From Planctomycetota bacterium (GTDB lineage: Bacteria > Planctomycetota > SZUA-567 > H5-PLA8): a stretch of 64,000 bases of DNA. The notes beneath the pieces were generated by a model that saw only the letters and a program-made list of their open reading frames with translations, ran no database searches and was not told the DNA's origin. Positions 8,119 to 17,393 of this stretch are shown piece after piece. A program made the position numbers and the translations under genes. Position 1 is the first letter of the stretch. Each line of letters opens with the position of its first letter. The DNA is taken from positions 868,001 to 932,000 of the forward strand of contig JAOSKN010000001.1 of assembly GCA_027493525.1 (NCBI GenBank). Direction: 5' to 3'.

Positions 8119-10184
8119 GCGCGCCCCGCTTCGCCGGTCGCCAGATGCGGCGTCCGGACCCCGTCCAGCAGGTCCCGCAGCGCCTTGGCATCCCGGATTC
8201 CGGCGCGACGCCAGCCCCGCGCAAGGTCCACCAGCGCGAGTTCGCCCGAGAGGCCCAGCGCGTCGCGGCCCGCCGCGCCGAAGCCGCCGGGGCCCGGCAG
8301 GACCAGGCGATGCCGCCGCGCCGAGCCGCGCAGCCCAAGGATGCGATCGGCACCGCGCGCTTCGACCGGTTCCGGGGCGAAGCACTCCGCTCCGCCAAAG
8401 AGAATCGAGTTGAGCGTCTGGACCACGAAATACGCCGGGTGCGGATTGGAAAGCCGGTCCAGCAGGCCCGGGTTGAGGTCGTTGGTGCGATCCAGGTCCA
8501 CGAGCGTGTCGAAGAAGAGCCTGGAGCGCGGCTGGAGCGCCGCCGCGAAGACCGCCTCGGCCGCGTAACGCAGCCGCAAGCGCTCGTCCGCCTGCGGCAG
8601 GCGGACGACTAGGTCGAACGCGCCCGCGCGTTCGATGCGGTATTCCAGGAGCGCGCCCAGCGCATCCCAGGGCGAGACCTCCGGATCGACATGCACGTGC
8701 ACGCGATCCAGCCGCGCGGCGCAGGCTTCGAGATGCCGCTCCAGCTTCGCGAGTTCCTCCACGCGGTAGCCGAAGCGCGTGCGGGGGTGGTACTTGCCCT
8801 GCGTGGCTTCGCGCGCGATGACCGGCGTCAAGACGACCGGCAGGCCATGGCGCTCCCGGCAGGCTTCGAGCCCCCTGAGCAGCGACGACTCGGGGAACAA
8901 TTCGCCGGGCACCTGCAACTCGACCGCGTCGACCGACCCGGCGAACCGCTCGACGGACTTCGCCAGCTCGAGCCGCGGCGACCAGAGCCAGACCGCGGTG
9001 AGGCCCACGCCTTCGTCGCGGAGCATCTGCAAGCGCGGCGCCTGGACGGCGTCTTCCAGGTCCGAGAGCGGCGCGCGAACGTGGCGCAGGCCCGCCTCGA
9101 GGACCGCGTGGAACGGATGGTCGTCGCGCACACGCTGGCGCAGCACGCTGGGCCATGCAAGCGCGCCGGCCGCAAGCTGCGCAAGGGGCGTGCGCAGGTA
9201 CGCGCCGAGCGGCGAGCGCGGCAGGTCGCGGCTCTTCGCGCAGAGCAGGCGCTTCCAGCCGGCTTCGGCTTCGTCCGCGGCGGTCTGCCCGTTCATGCGC
9301 ACGAAATAGACGCCGAGCGCATCGGCATACTCGCGCACCAGGTAGAACCCGGTCTTGGCCGGATCGTTGCGGCCCTGCTCGGGCGCCGGCGCCACCGAGA
9401 AGGCCTCGGAAAAGGCCGCGCGCGAGGTGGTCGTGGAGGGCGCCACGTAAAAGCGAGTCGCGTCTACGCGGTTGAAAGCCCGGAAGTGCGTGTGCCCGGC
9501 GAAGAGCGCTTCGACCTGGCGCCGCCGCAGCAGGCCGGTGATCCAGCTTCGCGCCGGTTCGTTGATGCTGTTGTAAAAGCCGGTATCGGGTTCGTCCTCC
9601 GCGACGAAGAACGGCGGCATGTGCATGAAAAGAACGATGCGGCGGCCCGCGTGCGCCTCCAGGTCGGCCTCCGCCCACGCCTGCTGCTCGGCGGCCTGCG
9701 GCAACGGCCCGTTCATGAGCTGCGAGTTCAGGACGACGAAATGCAGATCGCCGCGATCGAAGGCGTACCAGGAAGGCCCGAAGTCGCGGTGGAAGGCTTC
9801 GAGCGACTCGGGCGTGACCCATTCGGTCCACATGGTGGGATCGGGTTTGTCGCCGATGTCCATGTTGCCAGCGACGTGGCGGGGCCGCAGGCCCAGGCGC
9901 TCGAACTGCGCCCGCGCGGCGCGCCGGGAATCGGGTTGCTGGGCGCGCGCCGGATTCTCCTCGGTCAGGTCGCCCAGGTGCACGAGCAGGTCCGCCTCCA
10001 GCGCCGCCGCGCAGCGCCAGGCCCAGGCCGCGCGAGCCGGCCAGTGGCGAACGGAATTGAACTCCTCCGCGTAGGGTTCGGGATCCAGGATGAAGTGGGA
10101 GTCGCTGAAAACCACGAACTCGGACTTGGCGGGGGGCAGGAGCGAACGGTCGTACTGCGGCGCGGCGTCGTTCAAGTTGGGCAT
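8115..10184 (-). CDS. Calcineurin-like phosphoesterase with C-terminal barrel-like domain
   Basis: 689 residues. The N-terminal half (about 20-300) has the metallophosphoesterase motifs in order: FSDSH, HLGDLTEEN, GNMDIG, LFMHMPPF and AGHTHFRAF. Residues about 350-690 are not part of that fold. They show repeated beta-alpha stretches (LQVPGELFPE, VVLTPVIARE, VHVHVDPEV, FFDTLVDLD) that look like a TIM barrel, but I cannot name the family. There is no signal peptide. It is coupled by a 4-base overlap to the sulfatase downstream, suggesting a joint role in processing a sulfated or phosphorylated substrate. The fusion is unusual for the family. Confidence 0.8.
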   Translation of the reverse strand: MPNLNDAAPQYDRSLLPPAKSEFVVFSDSHFILDPEPYAEEFNSVRHWPARAAWAWRCAAALEADLLVHLGDLTEENPARAQQPDSRRAARAQFERLGLRPRHVAGNMDIGDKPDPTMWTEWVTPESLEAFHRDFGPSWYAFDRGDLHFVVLNSQLMNGPLPQAAEQQAWAEADLEAHAGRRIVLFMHMPPFFVAEDEPDTGFYNSINEPARSWITGLLRRRQVEALFAGHTHFRAFNRVDATRFYVAPSTTTSRAAFSEAFSVAPAPEQGRNDPAKTGFYLVREYADALGVYFVRMNGQTAADEAEAGWKRLLCAKSRDLPRSPLGAYLRTPLAQLAAGALAWPSVLRQRVRDDHPFHAVLEAGLRHVRAPLSDLEDAVQAPRLQMLRDEGVGLTAVWLWSPRLELAKSVERFAGSVDAVELQVPGELFPESSLLRGLEACRERHGLPVVLTPVIAREATQGKYHPRTRFGYRVEELAKLERHLEACAARLDRVHVHVDPEVSPWDALGALLEYRIERAGAFDLVVRLPQADERLRLRYAAEAVFAAALQPRSRLFFDTLVDLDRTNDLNPGLLDRLSNPHPAYFVVQTLNSILFGGAECFAPEPVEARGADRILGLRGSARRHRLVLPGPGGFGAAGRDALGLSGELALVDLARGWRRAGIRDAKALRDLLDGVRTPHLATGEAGRA

Positions 10185-10295
10185 ACCTCCCTGGATCGAG
10201 AAACCTGGATGACCTGCGAGAGCCGTACCTTATGGAATACACACCGTGCCGCGGACGATCCTACGAATCCACGTATCCGATTTTTGGAATCGCGT

Positions 10296-11708
10296 TCAGG
10301 GCCGGCTGCGCTCCTCGCGCCGATACTTGTCGAGCAGCCCCGCCAGGCGCGCGGCGGTCTCGCGCTGGGAGGCGAGGACGTTGCGATCCTCGGCCGGGTC
10401 CTCGGCGAGGTTGAAGAGCTGCTCGGGCCCGCCCTGCCTGCCCTCGAAGGCCTCCACGTACTTCCACGGCCCCTGCCGGATGGCGAGTTGACCGCTGGCG
10501 GCCTGGTGCACGATGGCTTCGCGGAGCGGCGCGGCGCGCCTCTCGTTGAGCAGCGCCGGAAGCATGTTGACGCTGTCTTCGCCGCAATCGGCGGGCAGCT
10601 TGGCCTCCACGATCGCCGCGCAGGTGGCGAAGAGGTCGTTGAGGCAGAGGATTTCCTCGCTCTTGCCGCCGGGCGCGATCCGTTCGGGCCAGCGCGCGAC
10701 GAAGGGGACGCGGTGGCCGCCCTCGTAGATGCCGTGCTTGCCGCCTTTGAAGCCGGCGCCGCGCCCCTGTCCCGCCGCGCCGTTGTCCGAGGTGAAGATC
10801 AGCAGCGTGTTCCGCGCGACCCCGTTCCGCTCGAGGGCCGCCATGAGCCGGCCCGCGACCGCGTCGGTTTCCAGAATGAAGTCCGCGAGCGGCCCGTGCC
10901 CGCTCTTGCCGGCGAATTCCTTCGAAGGCGCGATCGGCCTGTGCGGCGACGTAAGGGGGAAGTAGATGAAAAACGGCTGCTTCGCGCGCGCCTGCTCGTC
11001 GATCCAGGCGACCGCCTTATCCGTGATCGTGGGCAGCATCTCGTCGAACTTCCAACCTGGGAGCATGGGGCCGGCGCTGGCGCCGTTCGGCGCGTCGTCC
11101 GGGCGCTGCTCGGTGGGCAGGCCCACCGTCCGGTTGTTCTCGATGAAGCAGTAGGGCGGCCGCTTGGGATCGTCCACGCCGAAGTAGTAGTCGAAGCCGC
11201 GCGCGGTCGGGCCGCCTTCGATCGGCTTGGTGAAGTCCTTGTCCTTGCCGGGCGGCCAGTCCCAGCCGAAGTGCCACTTCCCGAAGCAGGCGGTCTTGTA
11301 GCCGACCCGTTTAAGCAGCCCCGGCAGCGTCAGGCGCTCCTTCTCGATCAGCGGCTCCGCGTAATTGCCCAGCACGCCTTTGACCAGGCGCGTGCGCCAT
11401 GGGTAGCGCCCGGTCAGGATGCCGTAGCGCGTGGGCGTGCAAACCGCCGAACTGCTGTGGGCGTCGGTGAAGGCGATGCCCTCCCGCGCGATGCGGTCGA
11501 CGTGCGGGGTGGGGGTTTTCGTCTGCGGCGCGAAGCAACTGACGTCGCCGAGTCCCAGGTCGTCGGCGAGGATCACGATCACGTTGGGCCGGGCGGCGGG
11601 GCCCGCGAAGAGCTCGCGCGGGCAAGCCGCGGCCAGCGCGGCGCCGGCGACGCCGGCCTTCAGGAAGGCGCGCCGCGACCAGCCGTTTGCGCGCTGGGGA
11701 CTCGGCAC
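10296..11708 (-). CDS. Tat-exported sulfatase
   Basis: 470 residues. A twin-arginine signal occupies residues 10-30 (SRRAFLKAGVAGAAL), so the folded enzyme is exported. The sulfatase signature C-T-P-T-R has Cys90 as the formylglycine site; VILADDLGLGD and TSDNGAA give further active-site residues, and GKWHFG is present. It lies between an S9-like hydrolase (12-base gap) and the phosphoesterase (111-base gap) on the same strand, in an operon of five genes divergent from an AraC regulator. The substrate is probably a sulfated glycan. Confidence 0.93.
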   Translation of the reverse strand: MPSPQRANGWSRRAFLKAGVAGAALAAACPRELFAGPAARPNVIVILADDLGLGDVSCFAPQTKTPTPHVDRIAREGIAFTDAHSSSAVCTPTRYGILTGRYPWRTRLVKGVLGNYAEPLIEKERLTLPGLLKRVGYKTACFGKWHFGWDWPPGKDKDFTKPIEGGPTARGFDYYFGVDDPKRPPYCFIENNRTVGLPTEQRPDDAPNGASAGPMLPGWKFDEMLPTITDKAVAWIDEQARAKQPFFIYFPLTSPHRPIAPSKEFAGKSGHGPLADFILETDAVAGRLMAALERNGVARNTLLIFTSDNGAAGQGRGAGFKGGKHGIYEGGHRVPFVARWPERIAPGGKSEEILCLNDLFATCAAIVEAKLPADCGEDSVNMLPALLNERRAAPLREAIVHQAASGQLAIRQGPWKYVEAFEGRQGGPEQLFNLAEDPAEDRNVLASQRETAARLAGLLDKYRREERSRP

Positions 11709-11720
11709 GCGGGCCTCCCT

Positions 11721-12719
11721 TCAGCGGTCCACGCCGGCGCGCCGATCTTCCTTGGACGGCTCGGGCAGTTCGCCCAGCAGTCCGGAGTCGACGGCGACGG
11801 GCCGGGTCTTGAGATAGCGGAGCGCGAACGCGCTGGCGTCGGCGTAGAACTTCTGAGCGCCGGGTGAGCGGGACATCCCGCGGCTGAAGCCGTGGCTCTC
11901 CCTGGCGTACAAGACGTCTTCGAAGGGCTGCTTCAACTTGGCGCGGACGTCGGCGGAGAAGACGGCCTCGTTGAGCTTGTTAAGCGGATGGCGGTCGCCG
12001 TGGCCGACGAAGATCGGGCAGGAGATGCGCAGCATGCGTTCGAGGGTCTGCGCTTGCAGCTCGGGGGTGTAGAAGCGCTGGGGATCCTCGATGATCGGCA
12101 TGACCTTGGCGGGATGATACGGCGGCTGAACGCCGAGCTTGAGCAGCGTCTCCTTGCTGGACATGCCGGTAAAGAGGACCATGGCCGGCTCTTCGACGAG
12201 GATGGCCGCCAGCGGAATCTCGGCGGCGACCTCCAGGGCCAGACTGCCGCCCCCCGAGGTCCCGTACAGCACCACGCTCGCCGGATCGGCCTCCGGCAGC
12301 TTGCGGACCTGCTCGACCACGTCGATCACGTCGCGCTGGCAGTCGGTGGTGAGCGGGTCGTTGGCGCGGCCCCGGAAGTCGGCGGCCAGCGTCATCCAGC
12401 CGTCCGCGAGGAAGCGGTTCATGGTCGGACCCTTGAGCAGCTCGAAGCGGAGGGTCTCCTCGGTCCACGCCCCCAGGCCGCCATGCAGGTATATGAGCGC
12501 CGGGAATGGGCCCTTGCCCGGCGGGCGGCGGACGGCGGCGGCAACCTCGCGGCCGTCGGAGGCCTTCCAGCGCCGGAATTCGACGGGCACGGCCTGCTCG
12601 GAGACGGACACCCACTTCAGCCCCGTCGAGGCAGGGCCTCCTCCGGCAGCGCCGGCGCGCGCGGCGGGCGCAAAGCAAGCGGCGCTCAGGAGCAGGACCG
12701 GGATCATCTCAGCACGCAT
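11721..12719 (-). CDS. Secreted alpha/beta hydrolase (prolyl-oligopeptidase/acetyl-esterase type)
   Basis: 332 residues with a signal peptide at 1-22. The hydrolase core shows YLHGGLGAW as oxyanion loop, nucleophile elbow GTSGGGS with Ser155, acid in GHGDRHPL and His in ESHGFSRG, the usual order for the S9/acetyl xylan esterase clan. It is the first gene of the sulfatase operon, 116 bases from the divergent AraC-type gene, and most likely removes ester groups or cleaves peptides from the same extracellular polymer. Peptidase and esterase activity cannot be separated from sequence alone. Confidence 0.82.
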   Translation of the reverse strand: MRAEMIPVLLLSAACFAPAARAGAAGGGPASTGLKWVSVSEQAVPVEFRRWKASDGREVAAAVRRPPGKGPFPALIYLHGGLGAWTEETLRFELLKGPTMNRFLADGWMTLAADFRGRANDPLTTDCQRDVIDVVEQVRKLPEADPASVVLYGTSGGGSLALEVAAEIPLAAILVEEPAMVLFTGMSSKETLLKLGVQPPYHPAKVMPIIEDPQRFYTPELQAQTLERMLRISCPIFVGHGDRHPLNKLNEAVFSADVRAKLKQPFEDVLYARESHGFSRGMSRSPGAQKFYADASAFALRYLKTRPVAVDSGLLGELPEPSKEDRRAGVDR

Positions 12720-12835
12720 GGAGCTAGCCCTCCGGAACGGCGTTGTTTCACTTTACGTGGGGCCGGCTCGCTCGGGCAAGATGCCTGGGTCGTGGTTCAG
12801 GTGGACTTTTCCGGTGGTATCGTATTTAATCCTCT

Positions 12836-13669
12836 ATGAAATGCGGAGGACGTATGCGGGGACACCTGCTCAAGCCGGAGGCCTGGTTGGAGCGCTTCGC
12901 CCAGCCCGCGACCCGGGTCGATCTCACGCGCGTCTTCCGCGGCGCCTTGGAGCGCGAACAGGTCGGGGTGAACCGCAGCGACCCCTTCCACATCCTGTTC
13001 GTCGTCGAGTTCGGCAGCCTTACGGTGAACCTGGAAAGCGGCGCGCTGCGCCTGCAGCCCGGGCACGCGCTCTGGATCCCTCCGGGGATGCACCGCACCA
13101 TCGAGAGCGGGCAGCGCAGCATCGACTACCGCATCCATTTCCGCGTGGAAGCCGATGGCGAGCCGCTGCTCTTCGCGCGAACGCCGCAGGTGCGGTACGA
13201 GGCCTGGAACCTGCCGCCCGTGGCGAAGCTGCTGCGGGAAGCCCGGTATCGGGGCGGCGCGCACGCGCGCGTGCGCTGGCGCGGCCTGCTCCTGGCGCTG
13301 GCCGCGGCCTGGCTGGAGCTGCCCTCGCGGGCTACCGGCCGCGGGCCCGCGTTCGGCCCGCGCGAGCGCGAGCGCCTGATGGAGCTGGCGGAGCGTGAAG
13401 GCGGCGCCGCACCGCGAATCGCCGAAATGGCCGCCAGCGTGGGCTTGTCGGAGGATTATTTCTCGCGCAAGTTTCGCGCGGTCTTCGGCCAGCCGCCGCG
13501 CGAGTTCGTCAAGCGCGAGCGCATGAGGCTGCTGGCCGAGCAGTTGCGCGATTCGGGCGTCTCGCTGAAGGAACTGTGCCACCGCTACGGGCTCGACAAG
13601 AGCCAGGCCGTGCGGCAGTTCCGCCAGCTCTACGGCTGCACGCCCACGCAATTCCGGCGGCGGCGCTGA
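12836..13669 (+). CDS. AraC-family transcriptional regulator
   Basis: 277 residues. The N-terminal half is a cupin-like sensor domain (LQPGHALWIPPGMHRT). The C-terminal 100 residues carry two helix-turn-helix units ending in the AraC signature (SEDYFSRKFRAVFGQPPREF, then a second helix pair near CHRYG...QFRQLYGCTP). It is divergent from the esterase-sulfatase operon, the usual arrangement for an activator responding to a sugar released by that operon. Its stop is only 2 bases from the stop of the convergent ZAS-toroid gene, so the two transcripts must overlap. Confidence 0.92.
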   Translation: MKCGGRMRGHLLKPEAWLERFAQPATRVDLTRVFRGALEREQVGVNRSDPFHILFVVEFGSLTVNLESGALRLQPGHALWIPPGMHRTIESGQRSIDYRIHFRVEADGEPLLFARTPQVRYEAWNLPPVAKLLREARYRGGAHARVRWRGLLLALAAAWLELPSRATGRGPAFGPRERERLMELAEREGGAAPRIAEMAASVGLSEDYFSRKFRAVFGQPPREFVKRERMRLLAEQLRDSGVSLKELCHRYGLDKSQAVRQFRQLYGCTPTQFRRRR

Positions 13670-13671
13670 CT

Positions 13672-15492
13672 TCAGCGGTACAGCGGCAGGTAGCGGTAGT
13701 AGACTTCCAGGCACAGGATCGAGAGCGCGGTCTGGCCGACGCGGCCCCAATGGTCGGCGTTGGTTCCGCGCGGGTCCCAGCTCCCGTCGTTCGGGCCGCC
13801 GTCCTTGATCTGCGTCGGGGGCAGCGCCTTCTTCAGCGCCTCGTTCCAATTCTTCCAGACCTCGCCGCCTTGCTGGAAGCAGACCAGCGTGCCGTAGTAG
13901 CAGTAGTAGAGGTTCACGCCCGCGCCGTCCTGCCATGCGCCGTCGGCCTTCAGCCCGCTGTGCGGGAGCTTGCCGGTCTCGAGCATGTGGTTCACGCCGT
14001 CGGCCAGTTCCTCCGGCGGGGTGCCGAAGAACTGGCGGCAGAGCAGGCCGATGCTGCAGCGCGTGGGGCGGACCTGGGAGATGTCGTCCTGGGGCGTGTA
14101 GACGTAGCGGTGCCCGCTGTAGGGATCGCCCTCCTTCTTGCCGCGCTCGACGGCGTCGAGGTACTTCAGGATGCCCTCGAGGCTCGCGGGATTGACCTGC
14201 AGCCCCGCGACCTTGGCGCTCTTGACGAACATCATATGCCAGCCGCTGTTGCTGATGTCGCCGGTGACGGTGGAAAGCTGGTAGGGCGCGTAGCCCCAGC
14301 CGCCGCGCTCGCTCTGCTCCTCCCACTTCGTCCCCGCGCCGCAGGTACGGTCGACGGCTTTCTGGGCGGCGGCCTTGGTCCGCTCGATGCGCCCCATGGC
14401 GGCGGCTTCGCTGAGCGCCATGCCGGCAATGGCATGTCCGTACCCGCCGCCGTCGTGCCCGATCGTGCCGGTATCGGCCTGCTGCGCGATCACCCAATCG
14501 ATGGCATTGCGCACGTTTTCCTTGTACTTGCCGACCTTCTCGGTGTGCCCCGCGCCGAGGAACGCCAGGAGCGCCATGCCGGTGACGGCCACGTCGACGG
14601 TTCGGGCGGCATCGCCGGGTTTGGCTTCCCACATGCCTTGCGCGCCGCCGAACTTCTTGGAGTCCCAGCGCCCGTCGGGTTCCTGGTTGCGCGCGAGCCA
14701 GGCCAAGCCGGCGTCGACGGCCGCTTCGGTCTTCTGGCCGCCGCCGTGCTGGAGCGCCAGGCGCCGGCGCCCGCCGCCGACGCGCTGCCCGAAGGCCCCG
14801 CCGCCGCCGCCGCCCAGCCCGATGCTCGCGAAGACTCCCTGCCCGCCCAGCGGCACGTCGGCGATGGCGCTCTCCTCGCCCCGCGCGGAGTTGAGTTCGC
14901 TGTCGTTCACCGTCTCCGCGTGGTCGGCGACTTCGACCTCGTCGCGCACTTCCACCATCTGCTGCTCGACGACGACCTGCGCGGTTTCGAGCGGGACGGG
15001 ATTGCGGAAAATGTCGCGCGTGACCGGCTCGATCTTCTGCTCTTCGGGCGGGCGGCGCGCGAGGTCGGTCACGATCACCGTATCGTCCTGCGCCCGACCC
15101 AGCGCCGCGCCGATCAGCGTCACCAGCAGCAGCAGCAGGGCGTGGAAGGCGCCCGAGACAGTCCACCAGGGCATCGCGCCCAGGGCCTTCGCGAGGCGGT
15201 TCCTGCCTGCGGCCGGCGCGGGCTCGTCGGCGGGCAGGGGCGCGACGAACGGCGCGACCCCGGTCGTGAAGCGCTCGCCCGTCCGCTCGGCGAAGTCGCG
15301 GCTGGGGGCCTCCGCGGCCCGCGCGCCGGCCAGGAGCGTCTGGACCTCGCGGATGCGCGCTACGGCCTCGCGGCAGGAGGCGCAGGCGCGGAGATGGTTT
15401 TCCAGTTCCGAGCGCTCGGCGGCGGGCAGCGCGTTGCCCAGGTAATCGTAGAGGCATTCGGCGGTGCGGCGGCAGTCGGCGGCGGCAATCAT
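13672..15492 (-). CDS. Membrane anti-sigma/toroid protein, module 2
   Basis: 606 residues, the intact reference copy of the family. Residues 1-40 hold the ZAS zinc-binding anti-sigma motif Cys7-x25-His33-x3-Cys37-x2-Cys40. One membrane helix spans about 109-132. An acidic 60-residue linker with V-A-D-H-A-E-T and a Gly-rich FASIGLGGGGGG follow. From about residue 230 to the end there are repeats of the squalene-cyclase/prenyltransferase alpha-toroid type (NQEPDGRWD, GYGHAIAGMALSEAA, SERGGWGY, ISNSGWH, CLEVYYRYLPLYR). No cyclase catalytic DxDD motif is seen, so the toroid is more likely a binding or sensing domain outside the cytoplasm. The start at 15492 overlaps the sigma-factor stop by 4 bases. 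A domain fusion of this kind is uncommon to my knowledge. Confidence 0.88.
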   Translation of the reverse strand: MIAAADCRRTAECLYDYLGNALPAAERSELENHLRACASCREAVARIREVQTLLAGARAAEAPSRDFAERTGERFTTGVAPFVAPLPADEPAPAAGRNRLAKALGAMPWWTVSGAFHALLLLLVTLIGAALGRAQDDTVIVTDLARRPPEEQKIEPVTRDIFRNPVPLETAQVVVEQQMVEVRDEVEVADHAETVNDSELNSARGEESAIADVPLGGQGVFASIGLGGGGGGAFGQRVGGGRRRLALQHGGGQKTEAAVDAGLAWLARNQEPDGRWDSKKFGGAQGMWEAKPGDAARTVDVAVTGMALLAFLGAGHTEKVGKYKENVRNAIDWVIAQQADTGTIGHDGGGYGHAIAGMALSEAAAMGRIERTKAAAQKAVDRTCGAGTKWEEQSERGGWGYAPYQLSTVTGDISNSGWHMMFVKSAKVAGLQVNPASLEGILKYLDAVERGKKEGDPYSGHRYVYTPQDDISQVRPTRCSIGLLCRQFFGTPPEELADGVNHMLETGKLPHSGLKADGAWQDGAGVNLYYCYYGTLVCFQQGGEVWKNWNEALKKALPPTQIKDGGPNDGSWDPRGTNADHWGRVGQTALSILCLEVYYRYLPLYR

Positions 15493-16088
15493 GACGCGGC
15501 TCCATCGGCGGGCGGGTTGGCTGGCGCTTCCAGGTACGTCTTCAGGCTCGCGTGCAGCAACAGGCAGGCGTCGTGCAGGTGGCGGCTCACGCTGCGCGGC
15601 GAGAGCTGCAAGCGCGCGGCGATCCGATCGTGCGAGAGATGATCCCAATAGTGGAGCACCACCACGCGGCGCAGTTCCTCGGGCAGGTCTTCGATGGCCT
15701 TCGAGACCGACTCGCCGACCTCCAGCATCGAGAAGCCGCCGGTGGTCAACTGCCGCGCGCGCGGGTCGGAGGCCTTCCGCGCGGCGCGCGCCGCGTGCCG
15801 GCGCTTGTCCCGCAGCCGGTCCAGGGCGTTGCGCTTGTTGAGCGCGCGCAGCCACGCGCCCACGGATTCGACCGTGCCCAGTTCCTCGGGCTTGCGCAGC
15901 GCCTCGCAGAAAGTCTCCTGCGCGGCGTCTTCGGCGTCGGCCATGTCGCCCAGGATCGCGTACGCCTGGTTCACGAGGTCGCTGCGGTAGGTCTCGATGA
16001 GGGTCCAGAATTGCGGCGGCAGGCTCTCCATGCGCGCGTCGGCGTTCGTGGCGTGGAGCAGTTGTTGGGCGGAAGTCGTGGACGCCAT
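15489..16088 (-). CDS. ECF RNA polymerase sigma factor, module 2
   Basis: 199 residues from the ATG at 16088, chosen because M-A-S-T-T-S-A-Q-Q-L-L aligns with the starts of the two paralogous sigma factors and an AGAGGAG site lies upstream. Region 2 (DAEDAAQETFCEAL, LRALNKRNALDRLR) and region 4 (LPEELRRVVVLHYWDHLSHD, then helix-turn-helix) are clear. The linker has the family signature TTGGFSMLE. The stop overlaps the start of the ZAS-toroid gene by 4 bases, fixing the pair as one translational unit. It probably reads a signal sensed by the membrane partner. Confidence 0.94.
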   Translation of the reverse strand: MASTTSAQQLLHATNADARMESLPPQFWTLIETYRSDLVNQAYAILGDMADAEDAAQETFCEALRKPEELGTVESVGAWLRALNKRNALDRLRDKRRHAARAARKASDPRARQLTTGGFSMLEVGESVSKAIEDLPEELRRVVVLHYWDHLSHDRIAARLQLSPRSVSRHLHDACLLLHASLKTYLEAPANPPADGAAS

Positions 16089-16108
16089 GCGGACGCGCTC
16101 TCCTCTGC

Positions 16109-16182
16109 CCCATTGTCGCCGGGAGCGGGGGCGGCACGCCAAAATTCAGCGGGTTTTTTATGCGAAGGCCAGGCACGTGTGC
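16109..16182 (-). promoter_or_regulatory. Candidate promoter and palindrome upstream of sigma module 2
   Basis: On the minus strand, AATTTTGG (16139-16146) is followed 27 bases later by GCGACAAT (16112-16119), 31 bases before the ATG. GCACACGTGC (16173-16182) lies 85 bases upstream and is followed by CTGGCCTTCG, matching TTTGGCCTGCCG after the equivalent site of module 3. Inferred by comparing three paralogous operons. Confidence 0.35.
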
Positions 16183-16360
16183 GCCAGGTTCAGCGCGTGG
16201 ACCTGCGCACGCGGCAAGCGCGCCCCCTTACCCGGGCCATCGTCGCAGGTGCGGATGACGCGGTCGCCACCCGCGGCGCGTGCCTCGTCGTGGGCTTTCG
16301 GCGGCTTACAATCCGCCCAACGCCGCGTAACATGAGCCCCTCGGGTTTCGGACGCCGGCC

Positions 16361-17368
16361 ATGAACGCCACCCCACCTCGGCGCGGCATCTACACGGCCC
16401 AGGGCCTGCTGGCGGTGCTCTTCTGGAGCACCTCCATCGCATTCTCGCGCACCCTGACCGAGCGTCTGGGGCCTCTGACCGCCGCCGCCGCCATCCATCT
16501 GCTGGCCGGAAGCCTGTCCATGCTGGGTTACGTGCGCGATCCGGACGCGCTGCGCCGCGCACTCCGTTTGCCCAAGCGCTACCTGCTCGGCGCCGGCGCG
16601 TTGTTCGTCGCCTACATGCTCGCGTTGTATCTCGCGGTGGGCCTGAGCCGCGACCGCGCGCAAGCCGTGGAAGTCGGCGTGGTGAACTACCTCTGGCCGG
16701 GCATGACGCTGCTGTTCGCGGTGCCGGTGCTGAAGCGTCGCGCGCGGTGGACGCTGCTACCCGGCACGGCGCTGGCCTTCGGCGGCGCGGTCGTGGCGAT
16801 CGCGCAGACCGGACCGCCGACGTGGACGGGCTTCCTCGAGCGGCTGCTGGAGAACCCCCTACCCTACGCGCTGGCGCTGGCAGCGGCGACGGCCTGGGGC
16901 TGCTATTCGACGTGCTGCCGGCGCTGGATGGGTTCGCGAGAGGAACACGCGCTGCCGCTGTTCCTGCTCGCCGCCGGCCTGGTGCTGCTGGGCCTGCGCG
17001 CGAGGTACGCGGAGACATCGGACTGGTCGGGCTCGACGGGCTGGATCCTGGCCTACATGTCCGTGCTGCCGACGCTGGCGGCCTACGCGTGCTGGGACCG
17101 CGCGATGCGCAAGGGGGACTTGGTGCTCGTGGCCTCGGCCAGTCATGCGACGCCGCTGCTCTCGACGCTGCTCAGTTGCGCGCTCCTGGGCGTGAAGCTG
17201 ACGGCGGGCCTGTGGGTCGCCTGCGCGATGGTGATCGCCGGGGCGCTGGTTTGCCGATTCTCCATTGGCGGCGAACCCGTGGCGCCGCTCGATCCTTCCG
17301 GCAGCGCGCGCGCCACGGCCATGCGTAACTCGCCGGCGAAGCGCGCTCCCTCTACCCCCCTTCGATAA
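16361..17368 (+). CDS. yddG: DMT-superfamily exporter, YddG-like
   Basis: 335 residues with ten hydrophobic segments and the internal duplication of EamA transporters. The first half matches the YddG aromatic amino acid exporter closely in pattern: LFWSTSIAFSR in helix 1, GPLTAAAAIHLLAG in helix 2, Q-A-V-E-V-G-V-V-N-Y-L-W-P in helix 4. YddG exports aromatic amino acids and similar compounds across the inner membrane. It is a single gene with its own terminator, convergent with the SGNH/LRR gene. The last 25 residues are unrelated to transporters and partly encoded by the terminator stem, so the tail is probably a recent extension. Confidence 0.85.
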   Translation: MNATPPRRGIYTAQGLLAVLFWSTSIAFSRTLTERLGPLTAAAAIHLLAGSLSMLGYVRDPDALRRALRLPKRYLLGAGALFVAYMLALYLAVGLSRDRAQAVEVGVVNYLWPGMTLLFAVPVLKRRARWTLLPGTALAFGGAVVAIAQTGPPTWTGFLERLLENPLPYALALAAATAWGCYSTCCRRWMGSREEHALPLFLLAAGLVLLGLRARYAETSDWSGSTGWILAYMSVLPTLAAYACWDRAMRKGDLVLVASASHATPLLSTLLSCALLGVKLTAGLWVACAMVIAGALVCRFSIGGEPVAPLDPSGSARATAMRNSPAKRAPSTPLR

Positions 17369-17393
17369 GAGAGAGCGACGGAGCGCGCTTTTT
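17340..17393 (+). terminator. Rho-independent terminator after the YddG-like gene
   Basis: AGCGCGCTCC (17340-17349) pairs perfectly with GGAGCGCGCT (17380-17389), followed by a T run (17389-17393). The 30-base loop contains the stop codon of the gene and a further CTCT/AGAG pairing. The T run serves the plus strand only. Confidence 0.75.

Noticed and set aside
8691..11867. A 1058-codon open frame on the plus strand opposite the sulfatase operon
   Set aside because: Its composition is dominated by Arg, Gly, Ala and Leu without any motif. The opposite strand encodes two recognised enzymes. Long antisense frames are expected at this GC content.
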